Origin: a virus
Length of the DNA: 30,904 nucleotides
Direction: 5' to 3' (one strand)
IMG/VR virus record: IMGVR_UViG_3300014827_000013
Coordinates: 1-30,904 of that record
Shown here: positions 1-8,548 of the stretch, piece after piece
Layout of the letters: every line of letters begins with the position of its first letter
Position numbering within the stretch: position 1 is the stretch's first letter
The notes under the pieces: generated by a model
The model's input: the letters and a program-made list of their open reading frames with translations, nothing else
What the model was told of the DNA's origin: nothing
Database searches by the model: none
Program-made: the position numbers and the translations under genes

Positions 1-1
1 G

Positions 2-205
2 CATTTCACCACTTGCTGTGAGGTCGCGATATGCGCAGATCAAGGGAGGTGCCCTCGCTGCGGGCAGATAGTAGAGCCTTCGGGAGATGGTGCTAGATTC
101 TGCGCCGCGTATGCACATGGAAATGGAAACTGGTATCCAAACCACGGCAAAGGGCGCGGATACTACGCTGCTAACGGCAATAAATATAAGCCGGAACATC
201 GATAA
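2..205 (+). CDS. 3' part of a Cys-containing (zinc-ribbon-like) protein
   Basis: An open frame enters from the left edge and stops at TAA 203-205, giving 67 residues with no start codon inside the window. It reads HFTTCCEVAICADQGRCPRC at the beginning and ends in a Gly/Asn/Tyr-rich basic tail (YYAANGNKYKPEHR). The Cys pairs (CC, C-x5-C-x2-C) resemble a small zinc ribbon. It ends 34 bases before the RecT start, so it may be the last part of the preceding operon gene. No function can be assigned. The frame could be chance, but its composition is protein-like. Confidence 0.45.
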   Translation, partial: HFTTCCEVAICADQGRCPRCGQIVEPSGDGARFCAAYAHGNGNWYPNHGKGRGYYAANGNKYKPEHR

Positions 206-239
206 TCACGCACAACCAACCATCAAAGGAGCACCACCC

Positions 240-1208
240 ATGGCAACGCAACTAGCCACCACGCAACGGCCATCCCTCGCATTTGAATTCGGCGGCAAGT
301 ATGGCGTCGAAGCGGCGAAGGTTTTTACGATCCTCAAAGAGACGGTCCTCAAGTCGAAAGATCCCATCACCGACGCCGAGGTTGCGGCCTTCATCATCGT
401 CTGCAACCAGTATGACCTCAACCCATTCACCAAAGAGATTTACGGCTTCATGTCGAAGGGCAAGATGCAGTATGTCCTTGGTGTGGATGGATGGATCACG
501 CTGTTGAATCGCCAGCCGAACAATAACGGCATCGAGTTCACAGAGCACTTCGACGGCGACGGGAAGTTCATCACGTCCATAACCTGCAAGATCCATCGCA
601 AGGATCGCGCTTTGCCGACGGTCGTCACGGAATACTTCTCCGAGTGCCGCCGCGATACGGACCCATGGAAGCAATCGCCGATTCGGATGCTTCGCCATAA
701 GGCATTGATTCAGTGCGCACGCATCGCCTTCGGGTTGGCTGGCGTGATGGATGAGGATGAAGCGGAGCGCATGGATGGTTTCAACGGCTACGCGGCCCCG
801 GTACTCGAGGCCCAGGTCGAAGGCGACGAAGAGCTTGACGCGTTGATGCAGAAGCTCCAATTCAACTCCACGAAGCGCCAGATGTCGTACCGCGCATTTG
901 GCAACCGGCGCGATGAGCACCTGTCCTACCTCCAAGCCGAGATTGCGAAGATGAGCACGCCATTCATGTCCACGGCGAAGACGAAGGCGGCAGCCAAAGA
1001 GAAGGCCGGCAAGCCCGAACTGGTAGCAGAGAAGAAGCCGGAGCCGCAGACAGAAGCAGTCGAAGGTGCTCAGCTATTCGCAACCGAGGCGAAGCCCGCA
1101 GACGGCCAATACTTCACCGCCGAAGACACCTCCCAGGAAGAGGCGCACCCGCAACCGCAGCAGCAGGAAGCCAATCCCGCAGCCGCCAAATCGAAGATGA
1201 ACTGGTAA
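240..1208 (+). CDS. recT: RecT/Bet-family single-strand annealing protein
   Basis: This is a 322-residue phage recombinase of the RecT/Bet family. Such proteins bind resected ssDNA and anneal homologous strands during phage recombination and replication. The core carries the family pattern: a helix with NQYDLNPFTKEIYGF, then MQYVLGVDGWITLLNR, a Cys-His pair in the strand region, and a late segment with PIRMLRHKALIQCARIAFGL. The last ~80 residues are a Lys/Ala/Glu/Gln-rich, probably disordered tail. The start at 240 is preferred over the upstream in-frame ATG at 87 because AAAGGAG lies 8-14 bases before it and homology begins there. The next gene is a Cas4-like nuclease 10 bases downstream, the usual annealase-exonuclease pairing. 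Confidence 0.93.
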   Translation: MATQLATTQRPSLAFEFGGKYGVEAAKVFTILKETVLKSKDPITDAEVAAFIIVCNQYDLNPFTKEIYGFMSKGKMQYVLGVDGWITLLNRQPNNNGIEFTEHFDGDGKFITSITCKIHRKDRALPTVVTEYFSECRRDTDPWKQSPIRMLRHKALIQCARIAFGLAGVMDEDEAERMDGFNGYAAPVLEAQVEGDEELDALMQKLQFNSTKRQMSYRAFGNRRDEHLSYLQAEIAKMSTPFMSTAKTKAAAKEKAGKPELVAEKKPEPQTEAVEGAQLFATEAKPADGQYFTAEDTSQEEAHPQPQQQEANPAAAKSKMNW

Positions 1209-1218
1209 GGGGGTCGCA

Positions 1219-2463
1219 ATGTCAGAACTTATTCAGATCCTCCCGCCACTCACGCAAAGCGATTGCAAGACGATGGCTTGCGGAGAATCGTATGTCGCTA
1301 TCGCCATTGAAGGCAAAGGTGGGGGCGACTCCGTACCTTCCGAGCGCGGGCGCGACGTCCACAACGTGATGAGCAACTATGTACGTCACTGCACCATGAA
1401 ACAGGTTCCTGCAGATTGGGAGGAGTTCAACCGCCTCGCCTCCGCATCGGGCCTTACGGCTGGGCGAATACTTGACGGGATGCGCGACAGCTACGTCGTC
1501 GACTGGCAGCACAGCTATGCCACCGAGCTTACGTTGGGCCTCGATGAGGATTTCAACCCGGCATATCGTCCACCTAATCACCGCCGCTATACCGTGGAAC
1601 TTGGACGGATTCCCGGCGTGGAGTATTCCGAGAAACCGATAGCCTCAATCGGTACGCTCGACCACCCGCTGCTCAGTGACGAAGGCGACCGCGCAAAGAT
1701 CGAGGACTATAAGTCGACGCAGAAGATCTTCGAAGCTGATGACGAAGTAGAGGGAGTGCAGGCCATCCTCTACGCGTTCATGGTCTTCAAACACTTCCCC
1801 GCCGTCAACCGCATCACGTTCGAGTTCATCTTCGTCCGCTACACGAATTCGCGCCGGTCAGTCGTCTTCAACCGGACGCAGATGCCGGAGATGCAAGCGG
1901 ACATCGCCAGGGCCAGAGAACGTCAGCGCATCATCCACGCGAACCCCGAGGCGGCGCTGGCGTTGCCGTGTAAGCAATGTGCCTACTGTCCCAAGGCGAA
2001 GGACCTCTCGTGCTCCATCGCTGATCAGAATGAGTGGACGACGCTCACCCCAGAGCAGCGGTTGATGTCGCTGGAGTTCTACCGCCGGATGAGCGAGATT
2101 CACAGGCCCATCTTGCGTGAGATTGCTGCGGTGCGCGGGCCGGTGAGCTACAGGGACGGCAATGGCCGGCTCTACGAGTACGGTCCGCATGATGTCGCTT
2201 CGACGCGCTATCCCTTGGAGGCTGCGACGCTCACAGTACTAGGCGAGTGGCTCGGTGCGACAGGGGAGAACCTGCTCGACGGGCGACTGAATATCAGCAG
2301 CACGAAGCTGAAGTCTCTACTGAAGACAAAGAAGCGCGAGGCCCTGCGTCAGCAGTTCGAAGACAGCATCGTCCAAACCGAGACGAAGCCACGGTATAGC
2401 GTGCGTACCCCAGATGAAGGAATTGTGGAGGATTTCAATGCATACGGCGAGCAGGAAGAGTAG
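1219..2463 (+). CDS. Cas4/RecB-like PD-(D/E)XK nuclease (DUF2800-like), likely RecT partner
   Basis: This 414-residue protein shows the RecB/Cas4 nuclease layout. There is a His in GRDVHNVM (H48), GTLD at 145-148, EDYK at 162-165 (the D...D/E-x-K metal site) and a Gln-Tyr helix QAILYAFM (Q181). Cys 251, 254, 257 and 265 may bind an Fe-S cluster or zinc together with Cys16 or Cys21. In annealase operons such nucleases resect dsDNA ends to feed the RecT-type protein, and its position directly after recT supports that role. It resembles DUF2800 phage proteins. The start at 1219 follows a GGGGG-type ribosome site. Substrate polarity cannot be read from the sequence. Confidence 0.82.
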   Translation: MSELIQILPPLTQSDCKTMACGESYVAIAIEGKGGGDSVPSERGRDVHNVMSNYVRHCTMKQVPADWEEFNRLASASGLTAGRILDGMRDSYVVDWQHSYATELTLGLDEDFNPAYRPPNHRRYTVELGRIPGVEYSEKPIASIGTLDHPLLSDEGDRAKIEDYKSTQKIFEADDEVEGVQAILYAFMVFKHFPAVNRITFEFIFVRYTNSRRSVVFNRTQMPEMQADIARARERQRIIHANPEAALALPCKQCAYCPKAKDLSCSIADQNEWTTLTPEQRLMSLEFYRRMSEIHRPILREIAAVRGPVSYRDGNGRLYEYGPHDVASTRYPLEAATLTVLGEWLGATGENLLDGRLNISSTKLKSLLKTKKREALRQQFEDSIVQTETKPRYSVRTPDEGIVEDFNAYGEQEE

Positions 2464-2529
2464 GATGGATGCATCGTCACCGATGGCCTGTCACGGCCTC
2501 TCTGGCGCAAAGACTCGGAGGAGTCACCG

Positions 2530-3069
2530 ATGCCCAACCAGTGTACGGCCAAGCGCCTTGTCATCATTCCAGTGGGGCCGTCCATCGCATATGTCCCGCT
2601 CACACACGGCGTATACGCGCTCATCGACAGCGAAGACGCTCCCCTTGTCCAACTGTGGGATTGGTCTGCTCATTGGGCTAAGAACACGCGGAGTTATTAC
2701 GCTATCCGCAGCATCATTCTTCCGAGCGGAAAGAGAATCACGGAATCCATGCACCAAAGGGTTTATCCAAATGTTCCATTGGGCTATCGAACAGATCATC
2801 GAAATATCAACACCCTAGACAATAGGAAATCAAACCTTCGTGCAGCCACTAGAGATCAGCAAAGCCAAAACCGAAGAAGGTTGTCTAGTAGTACATCGGG
2901 TTTCAAGGGAGTATCCCCACATAGTCAAATGCCAGGGAGATGGGTTGCAGAAATCAAGGTAAACAAGAAGCGCATTTACCTCGGTTTTTTCAGTGACCCT
3001 CAAAAGGCTTATGCAGCTTATTGTTCAGCAGCAACCAAGTATCACGGCGAATTCGCCAGAACGGAATAA
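2530..3069 (+). CDS. HNH-AP2 homing endonuclease (copy 1)
   Basis: This is a free-standing homing endonuclease of 179 residues. The N-terminus VIIPVGPSIAYVPLT is followed by an HNH nuclease core with H75, D89-H90-x-N92, N98 and N102 (TDHRNINTLDNRKSNLR). An AP2/ERF-like DNA-binding domain covers about residues 124-175 (SGFKGVSPH, GRWVAEIKV, YLGFFSDPQKAYAAY). GGAGGAG lies just upstream of the start. The gene sits between the nuclease and the SMC-like ATPase genes and is visibly more AT-rich than both, which fits recent arrival. It is a diverged relative of the gene at 12481 and shares part of its leader. Confidence 0.9.
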   Translation: MPNQCTAKRLVIIPVGPSIAYVPLTHGVYALIDSEDAPLVQLWDWSAHWAKNTRSYYAIRSIILPSGKRITESMHQRVYPNVPLGYRTDHRNINTLDNRKSNLRAATRDQQSQNRRRLSSSTSGFKGVSPHSQMPGRWVAEIKVNKKRIYLGFFSDPQKAYAAYCSAATKYHGEFARTE

Positions 3070-3071
3070 CC

Positions 3072-4970
3072 ATGCGCATCGACAGCATCACCCTTCAGAA
3101 TTTTCGTTCACACATTTCCACTTCGCTCGAGTTCAACCGGCTCACTGTAATTAGAGGGAAAAATTGTGCTGGTAAATCCAGTTTGGAACAGGCCATCGAA
3201 CTCACCCTCGCAGGACATGCGGAAGGAACCACGGCGGACGGCAAAGGCTCCGTCGGGCTCATCCGCCTGGGTGAGAAGAAAGCCCTCGTCGACGTCCACA
3301 TTGCCGACGGCGATAACGAGCGCCTGATTCAGATGGCGTTGAACGGCACCGCGCGCGACGTGCTGGTGACGAATCCGAAGGACCCGCAGTGGGTAGGCGG
3401 AGAGAAGATGCGGGAGTGGCTGAAGTTGAACCGCGAGACCATCTCATGCCTCTGCAACAACCGTTTCTTTGTGGATCTTGACGAGGACAAGCAGAAGGAC
3501 ATTCTCGCGGCGATTATCCTGCCGAAGAGCTATGAGTGGCCGGAGTGGGTGAAGCCGGCGGCCGCAGAATTCAAACTGGCGATTGATTGGACGGGTAGCC
3601 CGTTTGAGATTATCCAGAAGGGCTACGACCTGGCGTTCAAGGCGCGCACGGATGTCAACCGCGAAGTAAAGCAGCATGTAGTAGCCAGTGGCGACACTTC
3701 GGAGGCGGATAACGTCGAGACGTACACGGAGCGTCTGAAGTCGCGCGAGTCTGAGCTTGAGCAGTTGGTAAGGGCGAACGCAGGAGCGCTGGCAGCGTCT
3801 CAGGAGCGCGCGTCAGTAAAGATTCAGGCAGAGCGGCGCCGGGATGAAGCGAAGGCCCGCATAGCGCGTGAGGCGCGCGAAGTTGAGCAGGCGGAGTCGA
3901 AGCTACTGAGTAAGGCGAAGCTCGCGGAGGCTGAAAAGATCGCCAAGGGAGCGGCGAAGGCGAAGGAACTCGACGACAGCGCGGCGAAGCTATCGGGGCA
4001 AGTGGATGCCAAGCGTGCGGACCTGGCGAAGATCACGGCGCTGGCAAAGAATCCATCCTGCCCGACATGCGGAACCGTGCTGACCGAAGACCTTCTGGCG
4101 TCGATTGCCGCTCCGCTCAACTCTGAGATGACAGCGCTCTTTGAGAAGTACGATGCGGCGCTGGCGGAGCGTAAGGCGCTGGGCGATCCTGCCGGGGCTG
4201 CAAGGCTGGTGCAGGACCACAAGAGCGCAGAACAGGACATGGCCCGCGCGAAGCTGCGCATCAAAGACGATCAGGTGATTGTGCAGGATGCCGAGTCGAA
4301 ACTGGACACGCTGACCAACGTAACCGCGCCCGACACCAGCGAGACGAATGCGAAGATTGCCGAGGTTCGCGCGAAGATCGTCACCGGCAAGACGTTTGTG
4401 CAGAAGGCCAAAGACCATCGGGAGCTTGCCGACCGCATCAAACTGACGGCACAGCGCCGCGACAAACTGCAGGCCACGCAGAAGAACATCGAGCGGCTGG
4501 TGAAGTACTTCGGCGAAGAGGTCAAAGAGGAGTTGCTGGCGTCCTCCATCGGAGCGTTCACGGACGCGATGAACGCGGTGCTGGGCAACTGGGGCTACAC
4601 CTGCCAGATCAGCATCGAGCCGTACATCTTCGCAGTGCTATTTCGCAGCGACGATGCAACGCACCACATCCAACTCAAGTTCCTCTCGAAGTCGCAGCGG
4701 TACAGGTTCGCTACGGCCTTCCAGGTGGCACTGGCCATCGTGAGCGGCTTCGGTTTCGTGATCGTGGATGAGGCGGATATCTACGACAGCGAGGGCCGCG
4801 CCGGGCTGTACGAGGCGCTGCTGAGTGATGAGCTGGACCAGGCCATCGTGATTGGAACGGATGAGCGCATGGAGATTCCGCCAGTACCGGATGCCGTGTT
4901 CTATCGCTTCGACGATGTAGCGGAAGTGGGGATGATCCCGACCACCAAAGTCACACGGCTGGGCGCATGA
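3072..4970 (+). CDS. SMC/SbcC-like ABC ATPase with CxxC hook
   Basis: This 632-residue protein is a Rad50/SbcC-like DNA-repair ATPase. The N-terminus MRIDSITLQNFRSH is typical of the family. Walker A is GKNCAGKSS at 29-37. A long Ala/Glu/Lys/Arg-rich coiled coil spans about 220-490 and is broken by a CPTC motif (C330, C333) where a zinc hook would sit. A C-terminal ATPase half follows with a degenerate signature (FLSKSQRYR) and Walker B VIVDE at 563-567. The start at 3072 is 2 bases after the HNH stop; the upstream in-frame ATG at 3021 lies inside that gene. No SbcD/Mre11 partner is present. Instead the stop overlaps the start of an HNH nuclease gene (ATGA). Confidence 0.87.
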   Translation: MRIDSITLQNFRSHISTSLEFNRLTVIRGKNCAGKSSLEQAIELTLAGHAEGTTADGKGSVGLIRLGEKKALVDVHIADGDNERLIQMALNGTARDVLVTNPKDPQWVGGEKMREWLKLNRETISCLCNNRFFVDLDEDKQKDILAAIILPKSYEWPEWVKPAAAEFKLAIDWTGSPFEIIQKGYDLAFKARTDVNREVKQHVVASGDTSEADNVETYTERLKSRESELEQLVRANAGALAASQERASVKIQAERRRDEAKARIAREAREVEQAESKLLSKAKLAEAEKIAKGAAKAKELDDSAAKLSGQVDAKRADLAKITALAKNPSCPTCGTVLTEDLLASIAAPLNSEMTALFEKYDAALAERKALGDPAGAARLVQDHKSAEQDMARAKLRIKDDQVIVQDAESKLDTLTNVTAPDTSETNAKIAEVRAKIVTGKTFVQKAKDHRELADRIKLTAQRRDKLQATQKNIERLVKYFGEEVKEELLASSIGAFTDAMNAVLGNWGYTCQISIEPYIFAVLFRSDDATHHIQLKFLSKSQRYRFATAFQVALAIVSGFGFVIVDEADIYDSEGRAGLYEALLSDELDQAIVIGTDERMEIPPVPDAVFYRFDDVAEVGMIPTTKVTRLGA

Positions 4971-5335
4971 TCCGCAGAACTCCAATCAAGCGCAGCGGTC
5001 CCCCACGGAAGAAACGTCCGGGACCGCCGCGCGCTGGCCGGCTGGAAGGCGACGACCTTACGGGGCTCCGCGACGACTGCTTTGCGCGGGACTTTGGCAT
5101 CTGCCAAGCGATGATTCCCGACGGTCGCACGGCTTACCAGTGCGGTACTCAGACGTTCAAGGATCTGCCGCACACGGCCCCGAATTCGTATCACATGGCG
5201 CACGTTCAAGGAAAGCGCCGTGGTGGCGATTCGCTGCAGAACGTCAAAACCTTCTGCGGAGATTGCCATAGAAAGTTCCACAACTTCGGGCCATCCATGC
5301 AGAAGCCTTGCAAGTCGAAGCGGGAGTTGCTATGA
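4967..5335 (+). CDS. HNH nuclease, coupled to the SMC-like ATPase
   Basis: This is a 122-residue basic protein with a C-terminal HNH/zinc fold: H76 and H79 in YHMAHVQGKRRGG, N92 in SLQNV, C97-x2-C100-H101, then H105. C46 and C59 may complete a zinc site. The first ~25 residues are rich in Arg, Lys and Pro and probably contact DNA. Its ATG overlaps the ATPase TGA, so translation is likely coupled. It resembles phage HNH proteins near NinG-type recombination genes. Because it is not AP2-linked and is fused into the operon, it looks like a working partner of the replication/recombination module rather than a homing element. Confidence 0.75.
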   Translation: MIRRTPIKRSGPPRKKRPGPPRAGRLEGDDLTGLRDDCFARDFGICQAMIPDGRTAYQCGTQTFKDLPHTAPNSYHMAHVQGKRRGGDSLQNVKTFCGDCHRKFHNFGPSMQKPCKSKRELL

Positions 5336-5532
5336 ATTACTGCGGCGAATGTGGCCAGCGGCTCCCCGGCGCGAAGGGAATGATTTGTGCGGTATGCCAC
5401 AAGCCGATAAAGAAGCACCACCGCTGGCAGGTAGTTGGAAGCCTGGTGCAGCACAAACTTTGCAGCGATCCTAAGATGTCGAAGAACCCGCCGCAAGAGC
5501 AGGAAATGCTACTAGAGGAGACGCAATCGTGA
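5332..5532 (+). CDS. Small Cys-pair (zinc-ribbon-like) protein
   Basis: A 66-residue protein begins MNYCGECGQRLPG and contains a second pair CAVCHKP. The C-x2-C...C-x2-C spacing is that of a zinc ribbon. The C-terminal third is Gln/Glu-rich. The ATG at 5332 overlaps the preceding TGA (ATGA), and the stop overlaps the next GTG start (GTGA), so it is held inside a tightly coupled string of genes. It may bind nucleic acid or mediate protein contacts; no specific function is recognised. Confidence 0.7.
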   Translation: MNYCGECGQRLPGAKGMICAVCHKPIKKHHRWQVVGSLVQHKLCSDPKMSKNPPQEQEMLLEETQS

Positions 5533-6122
5533 CATCCATCAGCTTCACCGTCCATGAGCATCCAGAGAGCCAAGGATCGATCAAGTCGTTTTCGATGGTC
5601 GATAAGCCAGCCGTCGAAGCGTTGGCGAGGCTGTTCGCCAATCGGCCGCCGAACTACGATCAGGCCTGTGAGGCGATCATCGCGGTATGCAAAAAGACGC
5701 GCGCCATCCTCACCAGCGACAATCCGGACCTGAAGAAGTATCGCCAGAAGGTAGCGAAGGCCGCGACGGATGCGATCAAACTGGCTGGGCTCGCTATCCC
5801 GGTACTCGATAAGTCAGAGGCTGTGAACGTCACCATCCACTTCGTCTTCGTGCGACCTGAGAGCGTCAAGGCTTCAAAGCGTCCCTATCCGGTAGTGAAG
5901 CCGGACATCGACAAACTGATGCGCGCCGTACTGGACTCGCTGACGGATGTTGTCTATGTCGACGACTCGCAGGTAGTGGAAGCAAAGATCACGAAGGACT
6001 ACGGGCCGCATGAGAGTGTGACGGTGCGCGTTGATTCAATCGAGGACGCTCCGAGGTTGCCGTTGGATATCTCGATAGCGCCGCCTCCGCCCGTAGCAAA
6101 GAAGGAAGAGATTCCCTGGTAG
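5529..6122 (+). CDS. rusA: RusA-family Holliday junction resolvase
   Basis: This 197-residue protein has the RusA active-site region KPDIDKLMRAVLDSLTDVVY (124-143), followed by DDSQVVEAKITKDYG. The conserved Asp and Lys residues are present (D126, D128, D136, D145/D146, K153). RusA dimers cut four-way junctions symmetrically and can debranch replication intermediates before packaging. The protein is longer than typical RusA (~120 residues), with an extra ~60-residue segment near residues 25-85. Translation starts at a GTG overlapping the previous stop; AGGAG lies 9 bases upstream. Position among recT, ATPase and helicase genes fits the role. Confidence 0.88.
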   Translation: MTSISFTVHEHPESQGSIKSFSMVDKPAVEALARLFANRPPNYDQACEAIIAVCKKTRAILTSDNPDLKKYRQKVAKAATDAIKLAGLAIPVLDKSEAVNVTIHFVFVRPESVKASKRPYPVVKPDIDKLMRAVLDSLTDVVYVDDSQVVEAKITKDYGPHESVTVRVDSIEDAPRLPLDISIAPPPPVAKKEEIPW

Positions 6123-6161
6123 CAGGTAAGGGTGGCGACCATCGCCGGAAAGCAGGACAGC

Positions 6162-6686
6162 ATGGCAAAGAGGCTCACCAAAGAAACACTTTTTCTCCGT
6201 CACAACTTCACCCCCGAGGAGCGCCTGAAGATGGGCGATGACCTTGCGGCTGCATACAACCGCCAAGAGGATATCGACGCAGAAGAGGCTGTAGTCAAAT
6301 CCCAATTCAAAGAGCGCCGGGCCAGCGTTGAGCAAGCCATCAGTTCGCTCTCACGCAACCTCGGCAACCAGTTTGAGATGCGCAACATCGAGTGCCGCAT
6401 CGAGTACGACGTTCCGAACCCGAATGAGATGACCTACTTCCGCGTGGACAACGGAGAGGTTGCCAAGGTTCGCCCGCTGACCGAGGCGGAGCGTCAAGCC
6501 GAACTGCCGCTCGAAGGCGACACGCTGAGTGTCGAAGAGTCAATGCACAACGCAACGACGTTCTTTGGCCGGGGCGGAGATATCGAAGTGGTATCCGCGG
6601 AAGAGCTTGCAGCGGAAGTTCCCGTTCCCGATCCGAACAAGCCCGCAGATGTGGGAAGAGCAAAGAAAAACCTTCTCAAGATGTAG
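6162..6686 (+). CDS. Conserved phage hypothetical protein, early module
   Basis: This protein has about 174 residues. A charged helical N-terminal half (FTPEERLKMGDDLAAAYNRQ, then a Lys/Arg/Glu-rich stretch) could form a coiled coil. A compact middle follows around RNIECRIEYDVPNPNEMTYF and VDNGEVAKVRPLTEAERQ. The ATG at 6162 has AGGAC upstream; a GTG at 6132 in the same frame is an alternative start that would add ten residues. It lies between the resolvase and helicase genes, suggesting a part in DNA metabolism, but no known domain is recognised. Confidence 0.72.
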   Translation: MAKRLTKETLFLRHNFTPEERLKMGDDLAAAYNRQEDIDAEEAVVKSQFKERRASVEQAISSLSRNLGNQFEMRNIECRIEYDVPNPNEMTYFRVDNGEVAKVRPLTEAERQAELPLEGDTLSVEESMHNATTFFGRGGDIEVVSAEELAAEVPVPDPNKPADVGRAKKNLLKM

Positions 6687-6734
6687 TCAACCCGCTGGCC
6701 CCTGGCGGAAATCAGGGGCACCCCAAGGAACTAA

Positions 6735-8147
6735 ATGAACGTGTCGCCACAAAACGACGGGCTCCCGTCCTCGATCCAGACCGAGGTCACGGTCCTCGGC
6801 GCCATGATGCTCGACGCGGTCGCCATCACCGATGCCACCGCCAAGCTCCGCCCCGATGACTTCTCGCTTGACTCCCATCAGCGCATCTACCGCGTGATGA
6901 CCGACCTCATGGCGCAGGGCCACGCGGTCGATCTCATCACCGTCATGGACGCGCTGAGCAAACGCCGCGAGCTCGATGCCATCGGCGGAGCGGCGTACCT
7001 CGCCTTCCTCACCGAGGGCATTCCGCGCAATCCGAACATCGAGTCCTACGTTCGCATCGTCAAGGACAAGTCTCTGCTCCGCCAACTCCTCAGCATCCAC
7101 AATGACGGCATGGTGCAGGCCTCGGACCAGACCGAAGATGCCCATGACATGATCGACCAAACCATCGAACGTCTGCGCTCACTCAAGGAAGAGGACGCAA
7201 CGGGCGAGCTCATGTCAGCCGGCCAGTTCTTCGAGACGCTTGGCCCCCCAGAGCAGATGTTTGAACGCATCGCAACCCCCGCTGGCATTGACCTTGGATT
7301 CTCGCAGTTGCACGAGGCCACAGGAGGGCCCCAGGCCGGTGAACTTTGGATCGTCGCAGCGCGGCCTAGCATGGGAAAGTCTGCATGGATGGCGAACGCT
7401 GCCCAGCATTGCTCCCTTCTAGGCGTCCACACGGCCGTGGCTACCCTCGAGATGCCGAAGCTCGCAATCCTTCGCCGTATGCTCTCCTCATCCTCTCGCG
7501 TGGATTACAAGTCGATCCGGGAAAAGACACTGGATAAGCATGAGCGCGAACTCATCATCGAGCGCCGCGCACTCTTGGCCACAGCAACACTCTACCTCGA
7601 TGACAAGCCCAAACCCACCTTGGCGAGGCTACGTGACAAGCTGGGGCGCCAGAAGCGCAAGGTGGGCCTCGACATCGCCTTCATCGACCAACTTAGCAAG
7701 GTGAGCCGCAAGGGGCTTCCCAAGGGTATGCCAAAGCATGAGCAGGTAGGCGAGTTAACGGACGGGCTGAAGTTGATGGCCCAGGACCTTGCGATTCCGA
7801 TGATCGTCTTCAACCAACTCAAGCGGCCGGAGAATAAGCGCGACGTCCAACCGCCCACACTCTCGGACCTGAAAGAATCGGGAAACATCGAAGAGGATGC
7901 GGACGTGGTGGTACTGCTTCACCGGCCAGAGTATTACGACCGCGCAGCCCAGGAATTGAAGGGCAAAGGTCAGATGATCGTGGCGAAGAATCGCGAGGGC
8001 GAAACGAAAACTTGCCATGTGCATTACGACGGCCGCATCATGCGCTGGGAAGATCCAGGAGCTATGCAGGCCCAACTGGATGACGGGTACTATACAGACA
8101 TTCCTGATCCACCGACCTACGGAGAGGATCGGATCAGGTGGAGTTGA
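6735..8147 (+). CDS. dnaB: DnaB-type replicative helicase
   Basis: This 470-residue replicative helicase has an N-terminal DnaB domain (about 10-150; SIQTEVTVLGAMMLD) joined to a RecA-like motor. Walker A is RPSMGKSA at 210-217. Walker B-like IAFIDQLSKV has Asp317 followed by Gln, as in DnaB. Further conserved segments are FNQLKR, LSDLKESGNIEEDADVV and LIVAKNREG-like MIVAKNREG. As a hexamer it would unwind the phage replication fork. AAGGA precedes the start. No primase, loader or initiator gene is in view, so host or out-of-window factors must supply these. Confidence 0.95.
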   Translation: MNVSPQNDGLPSSIQTEVTVLGAMMLDAVAITDATAKLRPDDFSLDSHQRIYRVMTDLMAQGHAVDLITVMDALSKRRELDAIGGAAYLAFLTEGIPRNPNIESYVRIVKDKSLLRQLLSIHNDGMVQASDQTEDAHDMIDQTIERLRSLKEEDATGELMSAGQFFETLGPPEQMFERIATPAGIDLGFSQLHEATGGPQAGELWIVAARPSMGKSAWMANAAQHCSLLGVHTAVATLEMPKLAILRRMLSSSSRVDYKSIREKTLDKHERELIIERRALLATATLYLDDKPKPTLARLRDKLGRQKRKVGLDIAFIDQLSKVSRKGLPKGMPKHEQVGELTDGLKLMAQDLAIPMIVFNQLKRPENKRDVQPPTLSDLKESGNIEEDADVVVLLHRPEYYDRAAQELKGKGQMIVAKNREGETKTCHVHYDGRIMRWEDPGAMQAQLDDGYYTDIPDPPTYGEDRIRWS

Positions 8148-8185
8148 ATTTGGAGATAGAGAGGAGGTCGCGGGAAAGTCGCCAG

Positions 8186-8211
8186 AGCTGAAGGGTCCCC
8201 CGAAAGGGGGG
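8186..8211 (+). terminator. GAAA-loop hairpin after the helicase gene
   Basis: In the 97-base gap after the helicase gene, CCCCC-GAAA-GGGGG forms a strong stem that extends with wobble pairs outward to about 10 bp, closed by a GNRA-type loop. It is followed by CTTTC, which is too weak a T-tract for a clear intrinsic terminator. It could reduce read-through into the accessory genes or protect mRNA ends. Confidence 0.4.
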
Positions 8212-8244
8212 CTTTCAAACAAACCAAAATACACAGGAGACACG

Positions 8245-8535
8245 ATGAAGTATCTAGCGATAGCACTACTCGGATGCTCGATGGCAGCAATGGCGCAGAC
8301 AGCCAAGACCAACAGCCCTAAGCTCGACATGAAAATGGCGATCACTCAAAGCGCATTGTGGGATGAAATGAACAACTCCCCCAGCCTGAAGGATTGCCGC
8401 GACGCCGACTGGCCGGATACATTCGCTTGCAACTTTATGGCTCGGGCTACTCTACGGATCGCACGCGAGTATTGGGTGAGAGATCACGCAAAACACGTGT
8501 CCGCACCAAAATCGAAGCGCAAGGCAGAGCAGTAG
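8245..8535 (+). CDS. Small secreted protein of unknown function
   Basis: A 96-residue protein opens with a Sec signal peptide (MKYLAIALLGCSMAAMA, then Q at the likely +1 site). The mature part has two Cys (DCRDADW and FACNF) that could pair after export, and a basic C-terminus. AGGAG lies 6 bases before the ATG. It is the first gene after the helicase hairpin and starts the small accessory cluster. Exported early phage proteins sometimes block superinfection, but nothing in this sequence identifies such a function. Confidence 0.7.
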   Translation: MKYLAIALLGCSMAAMAQTAKTNSPKLDMKMAITQSALWDEMNNSPSLKDCRDADWPDTFACNFMARATLRIAREYWVRDHAKHVSAPKSKRKAEQ

Positions 8536-8548
8536 ACAGGAGATGATG

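Noticed and set aside
252-935. Long minus-strand ORF opposite recT
   Set aside because: Shadow frame. The plus-strand protein has clear RecT motifs and a ribosome site.
8180-8215. Hairpin taken as a firm intrinsic terminator
   Set aside because: Stem is strong but the following T-tract is only three bases; kept as a low-confidence structure.
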